Below, piece after piece: positions 55,439 to 63,434 of a DNA stretch of 64,000 nucleotides (positions are counted from its first letter, which is position 1; the number at the start of each line of letters is the position of its first letter). The notes under the pieces are model-generated. The model did not search any database and had not been told where the DNA came from. It saw only the letters and a list, made by a program, of their open reading frames with translations. The position numbers were made by a program, and so were the translations under genes. The stretch comes from Clostridium sp. HBUAS56010. Lineage in GTDB: Bacteria; Bacillota; Clostridia; Lachnospirales; Lachnospiraceae. Location: assembly GCF_007115105.1 (NCBI RefSeq), contig NZ_SULJ01000001.1, positions 868,001-932,000 of the forward strand, in the 5' to 3' direction.

Positions 55439-56425
55439 ATGACTAGAAAAATGAAGAGAACAAAAGTACTGGCATCTATGGCTTTGGTAACTGTAATGAC
55501 GCTTTTCTCCGGTATATCCGCGTTTGCCGCAGACGCCGATGGTGTCAAAGCCAGTATCGCGGATATTATAAAATATCAGAATTCTGATGGTGGCTGGAAA
55601 AAGGAATACAAAAAAAATAGTGGTGACTGGGCTCGCTCTACCATTGATAACAACGCAACCTATACAGAGATTAAAAGACTGGCAGAAGATTATAAAAAAA
55701 CCAGCTCTAATAAGAGCAAAGAAGCTTGTATGAAGGGAATCAACTTCCTGTTGAACATGCAGTATGAAAACGGCGGCTGGCCCCAGATTGCAGGCAAAGC
55801 CAAAGACAAATACCATATGTACATTACATATAACGATGATGCCATGATTAATGTAATGTATACGTTAGACGGGATCGCCAACAAGTCCGGAGATTTCTCC
55901 TGGGTTGATGATGAAACAGCCCAAAGATGTGCCGCTTCGGTTGCAAAAGGTGTTGACTGCATTTTAAAAACCCAGTATCGGGATAACGGGAAATTAACTG
56001 CCTGGGGACAGCAGCACAACGAAGAAACTCTTGCACCGGCTGAAGCAAGAGCGTACGAAGTTCCTTCTCTTTCTTCCAAAGAAAGTGTACCCATTGTAAA
56101 GTTCCTCCAGACGAGAGAACAGACACCTGAAATCAAACAATCAATTAATGCTGCCATGGCATGGTTCAGCCAGACGAAGCTTACGGGAATTAAAGTGGAG
56201 AAAATCCGGGACGCTGACGGCAAAAATGTAATTGATGCAATCGTTGTTGCTGACCCAAATGCGCCTGCTCTATGGGCACGTTTTTATGAGTTAGGAACAA
56301 ACCGCCCCATCTTTGTAGGACGTGACGGCATTGTAAAGTATAATCTTGCAGAGATTGAACAGGAAAGAAGAGCCGGCTATAGCTGGTATGGTTCCTGGCC
56401 TGCTAACAACTTAAACGTAAAATAA
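55439..56425 (+). CDS. Secreted pectate lyase (PL10)
   Basis: A 328-residue enzyme of polysaccharide lyase family 10. Residues 1-31 are a signal peptide ending SAFAADA. The catalytic domain shows YQNSDGGWKKEY, ATYTEIKRLAEDY, YENGGWPQ, the calcium-site YNDDAMINVMYTL and the catalytic Arg region ARAYEVPSLSSKESV. It is the bare catalytic domain, with no carbohydrate-binding module. GAGG lies 7 nt before the ATG. With the PL1 enzyme it gives two independent lyase folds for pectin breakdown. Confidence 0.9.
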   Translation: MTRKMKRTKVLASMALVTVMTLFSGISAFAADADGVKASIADIIKYQNSDGGWKKEYKKNSGDWARSTIDNNATYTEIKRLAEDYKKTSSNKSKEACMKGINFLLNMQYENGGWPQIAGKAKDKYHMYITYNDDAMINVMYTLDGIANKSGDFSWVDDETAQRCAASVAKGVDCILKTQYRDNGKLTAWGQQHNEETLAPAEARAYEVPSLSSKESVPIVKFLQTREQTPEIKQSINAAMAWFSQTKLTGIKVEKIRDADGKNVIDAIVVADPNAPALWARFYELGTNRPIFVGRDGIVKYNLAEIEQERRAGYSWYGSWPANNLNVK

Positions 56426-56435
56426 TTCATTTAAA

Positions 56436-56480
56436 AACACGGGATCGGAAGAAAAAGTTTTTTCTGACCCGTGTTCTCTA
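56436..56480 (+). terminator. Terminator after PL10
   Basis: AACACGGG pairs with CCCGTGTT, with partial pairing of the purine/pyrimidine inner tracts. It ends against the 3' end of the PL1 remnant. Confidence 0.7.
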
Positions 56481-56680
56481 TTTAAACCAGACCATATAAT
56501 TATTGTAGGCCTTTATCATTCCACCTGGCTGATTGGAGAATGTTCCGCTTTTTCCACCAAAGACATCACTTCCCTGGAGTGAGATCAGCATGGGGTATTT
56601 GCAATTTCTGAAATAATTTTCCTCTACAAAAACAGAGTATGGGCTGTGACTGTAAGGGATTCTGAAACCGCCTGTCTTGC
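56478..56680 (-). pseudogene. PL1 pectate lyase 3' remnant
   Basis: In the frame ending at the TAG of 56480-56478 the translation includes SVFVEENYFRNCKYPM, LISLQGSDVFGG and QPGGMIKAYNNYM. These match FVEANDFRNCKYPM, ISLQGTDALG and DGGMIKAFQN of the PL1 enzyme at 24.0-25.7 kb. Only about 55 residues of the beta-helix remain. The upstream end runs, out of frame, into an ABC-exporter remnant. Confidence 0.72.
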
Positions 56681-57081
56681 AGTATCCTCTGCCCCTTTAC
56701 TTCCTCTGGCAAAGCCGGATTAACAGGACCTTCAATTTCTTCCGGACTATCCAGGAAATCAAAGGTACGTTTTACAGAAGCCAGACTGGTCTGCAGAGTC
56801 TCTGATACTTTATCTAAATCGCTGGTTACACGGCTTAATATCTCTCCTGCTTTGTTCCTGTCATAGAACCACAAAGGCAGGCGATGAAGCTTCTGGCTGA
56901 TCTGCTTGCGGAGGGAAAGTGTAAGATTCTCTGCTACAGTCGCCATAATATAGGATTGTAAATAATAAAACAGCCAGGTAATGACAATGCAGCACATAAT
57001 AACAAAAAGCCGGGCGCGCTGCCCTTTTAAACGCCGGATCAGCCGGATTAAAGTACTGCCTGTATCTTTTTTCATATTCAC
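56670..57081 (-). pseudogene. ABC exporter (second half-transporter) remnant with deletions
   Basis: The frame starts with a normal exporter N-terminus (KKDTGSTLIRLIRRLKGQRARLFVIM), then shows parts of the membrane domain (YIMATVAENLTLSLRKQISQKLHRLP, DRNKAGEILSRVTSDLDKVSETLQTS). It then skips to the linker before the ATPase (VKRTFDFLDSPEEIEG). Several internal segments and the whole ATPase domain are missing, and the frame runs on into the pectate lyase remnant to a stop at 56566. Confidence 0.78.
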
Positions 57082-57101
57082 TTCCTGGTTTTCTAATAGC
57101 T

Positions 57102-57890
57102 CTAACTGGTTTTTGTCAATTCTTCGTGAGTTCCAATTCCGGCAACCTTTCCTTCATCCAGAACCACGATCTGATGCGCATGAAGAAAGGAACTGATCCT
57201 CTGTGCAATCACCAGCAGAGCTGCAGCCTTTGTTTCCCGAACCAGTGCCTGGCGCAAAGCTGCATCCGTCTGAAAGTCCTGCGGAAAAACTGTCATCAAA
57301 AACATAAAGTTCCGGTTTTTTCACCAATGCTCTGGCAATGGAGAGACGCTGTCTCTGACCTCCGGAGAAGTTGGTTCCGCCTTGGGCTACTAAGGAATTA
57401 AGTTCCTCTGGCAGAGAACGAATAAAATCTCCTACCTGTGCAATATCCGCTGCGTGGATCAGTTCTTCATCGGTTGCATCTTTGTTGCTGTTGCTATAGC
57501 GCAGATTTTCGCCGATAGTTCCGGAAAAAAGCATGGCTGCAATGGTGGATTTTCCGCTTCCGGTTCCCCCTATGATTGCAGTTGTCTCTCCTCTGCGGCA
57601 AGCAAAACTCACCTTGCTCAAAGTATCTTCTTCTGCATCTGGGAAACGGAAGGATACCTTGTTAAATTCTAAAATCTTATCTTCTTTTCTGGTGCTGTCC
57701 ATTGTCAGCACAGAAGAACTGTCTTTTATTTCCGGAGAATAATCCAGCACTTTCCCAACTCTGTCAGCATTCCAGTGCTCTCGGAAGAGTTAAGATCACC
57801 ATCTGCAATGGTACAGATCAGCGCAACAAAAGACCCGGATGCCATAATCAGACATAACTTCCAATGAGGTTTCTTATTTGTCAAGGATTT
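57102..57890 (-). pseudogene. ABC exporter (first half-transporter) remnant with deletions and frameshifts
   Basis: An early membrane segment (CLIMASGSFVALICTIAD) is followed out of frame by the linker VLDYSPEIKDSS and an ATPase domain. Walker A GGTGSGKSTIAAM jumps straight to the post-Q-loop LFSGTIGENLRYS, losing about 40-45 residues. The signature NFSGGQRQRLS and Walker B LYVFDDSFSA follow, then a frameshift; the tail QRISSFLHAHQIVVLDEGKVAG continues in another frame to 57102. Confidence 0.82.
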
Positions 57891-57901
57891 TTTTTAATGC
57901 G

Positions 57902-58672
57902 TCAGAAAAATAAATAACTGGTCATAGATAATGCTCCCAACATGCAGCCATTGTTATAGATCTTAATCTGATCCTCCTGATCTGCAGCTCCCAGCAGATA
58001 TAAGATTGGGTTAAAATGCTCCGGTGTAGGCACCGCCAGCTTTGCACGCTCGCCAAACCGTTCATAATGAATGACATTCTGGTAATTTTTGCTTTCAATA
58101 TTTTCTTTAATATAATCATCAAAGGCATATGCCCAGTCAAATCCCCTGTCTCCCATTCCCCAGTCAACCAGACGGAGATTATGGACAATATTGCCTGATC
58201 CAAACAAAAGCACTCCCTGCTCCCTTAATTCTTTTAAATCCCTGCCAATCTGCTCATGCACCGGTGCAGGTGCAGAAGCATCAATGCTGATCTGAAAAAC
58301 CGGAATATCCCTTTCAGGATACATATGAACCAGTACAGACCAGGTCCCATGATCAATTCCCCAGGAATCGTCATAGACACTTTCTTTGCTAATTAACTGT
58401 TTCACCCGCTCTGCCAGGGTTTTATTACCGGGAGCACCGTACTGAATCTCATACAATTCTTTTGGAAACCCATACATATCGTGAATTGTCTTAGGATTTT
58501 CCTCATTCATAATCTTAGTCCCTTTGGTATACCAGTGAGCAGAGATGGACACAATCGCTTTTGGTCTCGGAATATTCTCTGACATCTCTTTCCAGCTTCT
58601 TGTATAATGGTTATCTTCTACCGCATTCATGGGCGAACCATGACCTACAAATATCATGGGCATTTTTGACAT
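57902..58672 (-). CDS. ygiD: LigB/DODA-type extradiol ring-cleavage dioxygenase
   Basis: A 256-residue protein of the class III extradiol dioxygenase family (4,5-DOPA dioxygenase, YgiD). Metal-site His residues are in FVGHGSPMNAV and ISAHWYTKG, with further conserved DHGTWSVLVHMYP and GSGNIVHNLRLVDW. The ATG at 58672 has AAAGGAGATG 5-8 nt upstream. Family members use Fe(II) or Zn and oxygen, which is odd for an anaerobe. It overlaps the broken flavodoxin/ferredoxin gene by 19 nt. Confidence 0.88.
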   Translation of the reverse strand: MSKMPMIFVGHGSPMNAVEDNHYTRSWKEMSENIPRPKAIVSISAHWYTKGTKIMNEENPKTIHDMYGFPKELYEIQYGAPGNKTLAERVKQLISKESVYDDSWGIDHGTWSVLVHMYPERDIPVFQISIDASAPAPVHEQIGRDLKELREQGVLLFGSGNIVHNLRLVDWGMGDRGFDWAYAFDDYIKENIESKNYQNVIHYERFGERAKLAVPTPEHFNPILYLLGAADQEDQIKIYNNGCMLGALSMTSYLFF

Positions 58673-59151
58673 GGGCTCATCTCCTTTTTTAGAATAGCAT
58701 TCTGACATCGGGGTTTATGTATCTCCCCTTCCCACTGGGGATGACCTGTCTGATCTTTTTTGATACACCTCATTGGGCAGATTTTCATGCAAAGACCGCA
58801 GGCATTGCACTGGTCTTCTGCATAAAGCCGGCTGATTCCCTCTGACTGGCTGAAATTCATCAGCTCCATATAAAGTGCCCTGGGAGTTGAAGTATCTGAC
58901 GTTTCACAAGTTCTCCCCTGGTTCTTATAGCCAGTCAGAACCAGCCTCTCTAAAAACACTCCCACCGCTCCCGGCAGAGTATCCGCAAACGTTGGAACTA
59001 CAAAACCGAGAAACTCTTCCTGGGAAATATCGTATTCATACTCCTTCTCTCTCAGAGCATGACCGATGGAAAACAGTTGATCCCCGGTTTCTTTTGCAAT
59101 CTTCTCAGCCGCATAAAAGGAATTGCCTGTTGCCGTAAAATAAAAAATCAT
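58654..59151 (-). pseudogene. EFR1-type flavodoxin/ferredoxin protein with internal deletion
   Basis: The protein starts with the flavodoxin phosphate loop (FYFTATGNSFYAAEKI) and ends with the ferredoxin part (DQCNACGLCMKICPM, then SPCQKCP). Intact EFR1-type proteins are about 250-270 residues; this is 165, with the middle of the flavodoxin domain missing after VGVFLERLVLTGYKNQG and the second cluster motif disrupted. It ends inside the start of the dioxygenase gene. Confidence 0.72.
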
Positions 59152-59250
59152 AAATCCACACTCCTGACTAAACGTTTCTGAATATTCTTATACTTGTCTC
59201 TATCCGTCCAGTATACTCAGTTTTTCCTCACAACGCAAGAACGTTTTTCT

Positions 59251-60156
59251 TCATGCCCTCAGATGCTTTGCATCACGTTTCGGAGGCAGACCAAACATAC
59301 GGGCATACTCTCTGTTAAACTGGGATGGGCTTTCATATCCAACCAGAAATCCTGCATCAGCCGCCGTGATCTGGGAGGACAGCAGCAGGCGCCGTGCCTC
59401 CTGTAGGCGCAACTGCTTCTGATACTGCAAAGGGCTCATTGCTGTTACCTCTTTAAAATGCCGGTATAGAGAGGAAATGCTCATATTGGCAGTCTGCGCC
59501 AACTCTTCCATACGCATTGGCTTTGCAAAATCCCGCTTCATCAGAGAAGTGATTTCGGCAATTTTACTGGTATGGCTTGCTGAAATTCCGATCTGCTTTA
59601 AACAACTTCCCTGCTCCGTCTGTAAAATACGATAGAAAATCTCCCTGATAATCAGAATAGAAAGAGAGGGAATATCCTGTGGAGTATCCAATAGACTGAC
59701 CAGCCTGCAGCACGCATCTAATATGGGATGAGTAATATCTCCTACAAACATGCCTCTGGAAGATTTGTTATGATCATAAGAAGAACCACTGTTTTGCACG
59801 ATATCACAGATCACCTCCGGCTCAATCTCCAGGCTCATACACAGCAAAGGGCACTGCTCATCTGCCTGTACAATCTGCCCGGTATAGGGCAAATCAAGAG
59901 AAACCACCAGATAATGAAAAGGATCATAATCATAAGTGTCTTCCCCTACAAGAACTCTTTTTTCTCCCTGAACGATGATACATAACGCTGGTCCCTGAAT
60001 ATCAAAAACAGGTCCTTCCCTATAAGAAGTGCGAGTAAAATGCAAGGTTGGAATTGCCGTTAAATGGCTTCCATCTGTGTTTGCATGATGCTCAATCTGG
60101 CGTACTAATTCCGCCTGCTTGTCTAAAATCTGCTGTTTTTCCGCTCTTGACTCCAT
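59251..60156 (-). CDS. AraC-family transcriptional regulator
   Basis: A 301-residue regulator with an AraC_N-type cupin-like N-terminal domain (GPALCIIVQGEKRVLVGEDTYDYDPFHYLVVSLDLP) and two C-terminal helix-turn-helix motifs (MRMEELAQTANMSISSLYRHFK, AADAGFLVGYESPSQFNREYARMFG). The ATG at 60156 has AGAGGAA 7 nt upstream; the open frame extends 54 codons further without support. It is divergent from the NmrA-type gene, its probable target. Confidence 0.9.
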   Translation of the reverse strand: MESRAEKQQILDKQAELVRQIEHHANTDGSHLTAIPTLHFTRTSYREGPVFDIQGPALCIIVQGEKRVLVGEDTYDYDPFHYLVVSLDLPYTGQIVQADEQCPLLCMSLEIEPEVICDIVQNSGSSYDHNKSSRGMFVGDITHPILDACCRLVSLLDTPQDIPSLSILIIREIFYRILQTEQGSCLKQIGISASHTSKIAEITSLMKRDFAKPMRMEELAQTANMSISSLYRHFKEVTAMSPLQYQKQLRLQEARRLLLSSQITAADAGFLVGYESPSQFNREYARMFGLPPKRDAKHLRA

Positions 60157-60317
60157 ATTGCGATTCCTCTTCACACTCTTATGAATTGATACAACTATAT
60201 ACATAAATATTAACACGTATGATAGAAACAGGCAATGTTTTGAACGAAATGATCTACCGCATAAAGATTCTTTTGCCGTATGATAAGAATGATCAAAAAA
60301 ATCAGGAGGAATATGCA

Positions 60318-61226
60318 ATGTATGTTATAACAGGTGCAACCAGCAGAACAGGAAGTGTTGTGGCAAATTATCTATTAGATCACGGAATGCAGGTAAGAGT
60401 GCTCGGGAGAGATGCCAGGCGGCTGTCTGTATTTGCAGAAAAAGGAGCAGATATTTTTGTTGCAGAACCAACGAATAAAGAGGCACTGACAAAAGCATTT
60501 GCAGGAACAAAAGCAGTCTATACCATGCTCCAGCCTAACTATATTATTACAAGCAATGATTTTCGCGGGTTTCAGAATCAGATCCTGAATGCCATGATTC
60601 CAGCTTTGGAAGATGCAAACGTAGAATATGCGGTTTCTTTAAGCAGTTGGGGAGCGGATAAACCAGATAAAACCGGATCTGTTGCCGGACTTCACCAGTT
60701 GGAGCAGCGTCTTAATGGAATCAAACATTTGAATGTTCTTCATCTTCGTCCTGGATATTTCATGGAAAATACCCTTTCCCAGACAGACAACATAAAATCC
60801 AGAAATATGGCTGCAGGACCATTCCGCGGTGATGTAAAATTCCCCTTTATTGCTACAAAAGATGTTGGAACTGCTGCAGGAGAAGCTTTATTAAAACTGG
60901 ACTTTAAAGGGAAATCTTTTCGTGAACTCCATGGAAGTCAGGATCTTACCATGAGTGAAGTCGCCGCAATCATAGGCAAAGCCATTCAAAAACCGGAATT
61001 AACTTATGTTCAGGATTCAAAGGAAAAAACCAGAACGGATTATCTGGAAATGGGCTTTTCTGAGCACATCATTCAACTGATTCTGGAAGTTGCTGATGCC
61101 ATGAATGAAGGGCATATCCATATGCTGCACTCACGTTCCGCAGACAATACGACAGCCACTTCCTATGAAGATTTTGTCAAAAAAGTATTATTGCCCATGT
61201 GTCGGGCAAACACCACAGACAGCTAA
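60318..61226 (+). CDS. NmrA-like NAD(P)-binding protein
   Basis: A 302-residue extended short-chain-dehydrogenase-fold protein with the dinucleotide motif ITGATSRTGSVVANYLL at the N-terminus and no clear YxxxK active site, in the NmrA/quinone reductase (QorB-like) style. The ATG at 60318 has CAGGAGG 8 nt upstream and matches the family start; the open frame extends 33 codons further. It is divergent from an AraC regulator. Substrate unknown. Confidence 0.87.
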   Translation: MYVITGATSRTGSVVANYLLDHGMQVRVLGRDARRLSVFAEKGADIFVAEPTNKEALTKAFAGTKAVYTMLQPNYIITSNDFRGFQNQILNAMIPALEDANVEYAVSLSSWGADKPDKTGSVAGLHQLEQRLNGIKHLNVLHLRPGYFMENTLSQTDNIKSRNMAAGPFRGDVKFPFIATKDVGTAAGEALLKLDFKGKSFRELHGSQDLTMSEVAAIIGKAIQKPELTYVQDSKEKTRTDYLEMGFSEHIIQLILEVADAMNEGHIHMLHSRSADNTTATSYEDFVKKVLLPMCRANTTDS

Positions 61227-61258
61227 AAAGCCGGCAGTTCCAAAGAACTGCCGGCCTT
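61226..61258. terminator. Bidirectional terminator
   Basis: GCCGGCAGTT and AACTGCCGGC form a perfect 10-bp stem around CCAAAG, with A and T tracts on the flanks. It serves the convergent NmrA-type and DUF1835 genes. Confidence 0.85.
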
Positions 61259-61266
61259 TATCTGCT

Positions 61267-62103
61267 TTAAGAGGATTTTAACCTTACGCTATAATAGCGC
61301 ATTGCTTTCAAATCTCCCTTCACTTCAAAAATATCTTTTTTAATCAAGGTTCTTAACCGGTATTCTAAAAATTCCGATATAAAATACTGATCCAGTCTCC
61401 CCAGCACATCTCCGATTAAGAACGCTGATTTTATATATAAAGCTGATTTTTCCTGATTTTGAATTTTCTTTGCTCTCTGAATTATAAATTTATCATAGAA
61501 ATCTTCTGGAACACAATCAATCTTTCCATTTTTCCATACCCTCATGCTTTCTTTGCTTTTGGATAAGGTCAGCCAGTCCATTACAAGACCTTTCTCTTCC
61601 TCCATAGTCAAGCAAGTACATTCCTCTATCTTTTCATATATGATCTGCATTCTTTCAGGCATAACCTCGCCTGAGGACAATACAGTACCACTCCGGATAT
61701 CGCTGCCAAAAAGGAAAGTATTTAACTTGGTTAAATTTATCACAATGGTTTTTTTCTTTCTGTTTTTCAGAAGGTACATAACATAACGCAATCCCGTTTG
61801 CTCACTTGCATTTTCACAGTTCCAGATAACAACACATTCTCCTTCCAAAATGTGCTTAATCTGGTTCAATGCCCTATCATTATATTCTTTATAATCAAGT
61901 AAATCTTCTCTTCCAAAAATGTTATTGCTTTTCACCCAGAGTAGTCTTTCCTCTCTCCCAGAATTTTTATGGAGATTCCAGATGGGACCTATGGAGAAGC
62001 AATCTTCAATGGTGATCACTGGTTCTTTTTCTTTCTTGTCAAGTTTATATAAAATATGCTTCAATGTAGCTGCTGCCGACACTCCAAACACAATATGCAC
62101 CAT
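61267..62103 (-). CDS. DUF1835 domain protein
   Basis: A 278-residue protein that matches DUF1835 at its N-terminus (MVHIVFGVSAAATLKHIL, DCFSIGPIWNL) with a DUF3658-like C-terminus. No catalytic signature is known. The ATG at 62103 has GGAGG 10 nt upstream; a start seven codons earlier is also open. It is monocistronic, with no partner that suggests a role. Confidence 0.78.
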   Translation of the reverse strand: MVHIVFGVSAAATLKHILYKLDKKEKEPVITIEDCFSIGPIWNLHKNSGREERLLWVKSNNIFGREDLLDYKEYNDRALNQIKHILEGECVVIWNCENASEQTGLRYVMYLLKNRKKKTIVINLTKLNTFLFGSDIRSGTVLSSGEVMPERMQIIYEKIEECTCLTMEEEKGLVMDWLTLSKSKESMRVWKNGKIDCVPEDFYDKFIIQRAKKIQNQEKSALYIKSAFLIGDVLGRLDQYFISEFLEYRLRTLIKKDIFEVKGDLKAMRYYSVRLKSS

Positions 62104-62269
62104 AGAACTTTTTCCTCCAAACAATATGTTTTTTCGTATTTAAACACCAAACATACCATAATTATCGTCACACTACAGAATTAAATTAAGGCAGTGACTG
62201 TATTGTAAGGAAATTCCTGCATGGAGAGCCTTACTTTTTGTAATGTTTAAACAACTTCCCTCATAAACA

Positions 62270-62305
62270 AAAAGGCTGAAAGCTCCTTTAAGAAGTCTTT
62301 CAGCC
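62270..62305 (-). terminator. Terminator after the cupin gene
   Basis: GGCTGAAAG and CTTTCAGCC form a 9-bp stem. On the minus strand TTTTTG follows. The 62104-62269 gap shows nothing else recognisable. Confidence 0.8.
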
Positions 62306-62316
62306 CTACCACTTTA

Positions 62317-62664
62317 TTAAACATCAGCATCCTTTGCAAAAGCGTCCGTACCGATTGGTGAAATCGTAACATAAAGACGTAACACTTGTTCACCAGTGTT
62401 CACAACCTGCATGCTTTCCTGTCCATCAACCTGCATTAATTCGCCTGCCACCAGGGAAGTCTCCCTGCCATCTGTAATTACATTGGCACTGCCTTCCATT
62501 ACCTGCAAAAAAAGAGTGGATTCCAAATGTGTATGTCCTGGCAGCACCTCTCCTTTTCCAATATTTAAAACAAATGCAATTACATTATCACTTTTGAAAA
62601 TCATCCGTTTGGCAATCTTTTTCTCCGGGTCCTGGAAATAATCTTTCAATGTATATTTGTTCAT
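62317..62664 (-). CDS. Cupin domain protein
   Basis: A 115-residue single cupin. The first motif is GEVLPGHTHLESTLFLQVMEGSA with two His and a Glu as metal ligands; the second is GELMQVDGQESMQVVN with the fourth His replaced. The substitution leaves doubt about catalysis, so a sensing or structural role is possible. AGAAGGAAGGG lies 5-8 nt before the ATG. Confidence 0.85.
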   Translation of the reverse strand: MNKYTLKDYFQDPEKKIAKRMIFKSDNVIAFVLNIGKGEVLPGHTHLESTLFLQVMEGSANVITDGRETSLVAGELMQVDGQESMQVVNTGEQVLRLYVTISPIGTDAFAKDADV

Positions 62665-62746
62665 TCTTATCCCTTCCTTCTCTCTTGGTTTTATCCTTAC
62701 TATGCCCTGTTTGGAATATTTAATAACGATTTATTTTAACAGAATG

Positions 62747-63433
62747 TTACCAGGGTCTTTTTTCTTTTAGCCAGCCTTTTTCTTTCCAGTACTTCACATC
62801 TGCTTCACTCCAGCCTTTTTTCATCAGCATTCTCATCATATAAAAAAACATCCTGGTTTTCAGACCTGGCACTACTCTGCCATTTCTACATTTAATCTTT
62901 TCAGCCAAAGAAGAAGTCTTTCTGTCTATCTTCTGCCTGGTTTTTTCTGATACTTTTTCATAGGTAACTGCATGTACGGAGATTCCATAGGAATAAATCC
63001 TGCCAACTCCCCAGAAAAACAGACTGTCTGCCATATCTTTGTTGGTTGATTTCATTCCTGCACCTGCTGCGGTGGAGATGCAGACTGCCTGCTTTGTAAA
63101 CATCACTTTGGCAGGACGATGAACCATAAATCTGTAACCATAGTGATCCAAAAAAGCCTTCATGGACCCCGTAACATGGAATACATAAACCGGACTATCC
63201 AGTATGAGAACATCTGCTTCATCCATTGCCCTTGTAATGGGACTTATGGCTTCATAATGGGGACACAGTGATTCGTTCTTCATAAAGCATTGATTGCACC
63301 CAATGCAAAATTTATCGAAATCTCTTGGAAGAAAAAATTCAGTGACTTCCCCTCCAATCTTTCTTGCAAGCATTTCTGCAATATGGTACGTAGATCCTTT
63401 ATGACTTTGACCATGTATCATTGTAATCTTCAA
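62747..63433 (-). CDS. Flavodoxin-like NAD(P)H-dependent FMN reductase
   Basis: A 228-residue flavodoxin-fold reductase (KITMIHGQSHKGSTYHIAEML phosphate loop; CIGCNQCFMKNESLCPH Cys-containing loop; LILDSPVYVFHVTGSMKAFLDH). The TTG at 63433 is taken as start because GGGAGG lies 6 nt upstream and no ATG nearby has a site; the alternative ATG is at 63421. It starts 1 nt after the ABC exporter stop, so the two are coupled. Substrate unknown. Confidence 0.82.
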   Translation of the reverse strand: MKITMIHGQSHKGSTYHIAEMLARKIGGEVTEFFLPRDFDKFCIGCNQCFMKNESLCPHYEAISPITRAMDEADVLILDSPVYVFHVTGSMKAFLDHYGYRFMVHRPAKVMFTKQAVCISTAAGAGMKSTNKDMADSLFFWGVGRIYSYGISVHAVTYEKVSEKTRQKIDRKTSSLAEKIKCRNGRVVPGLKTRMFFYMMRMLMKKGWSEADVKYWKEKGWLKEKRPW

Positions 63434-63434
63434 A

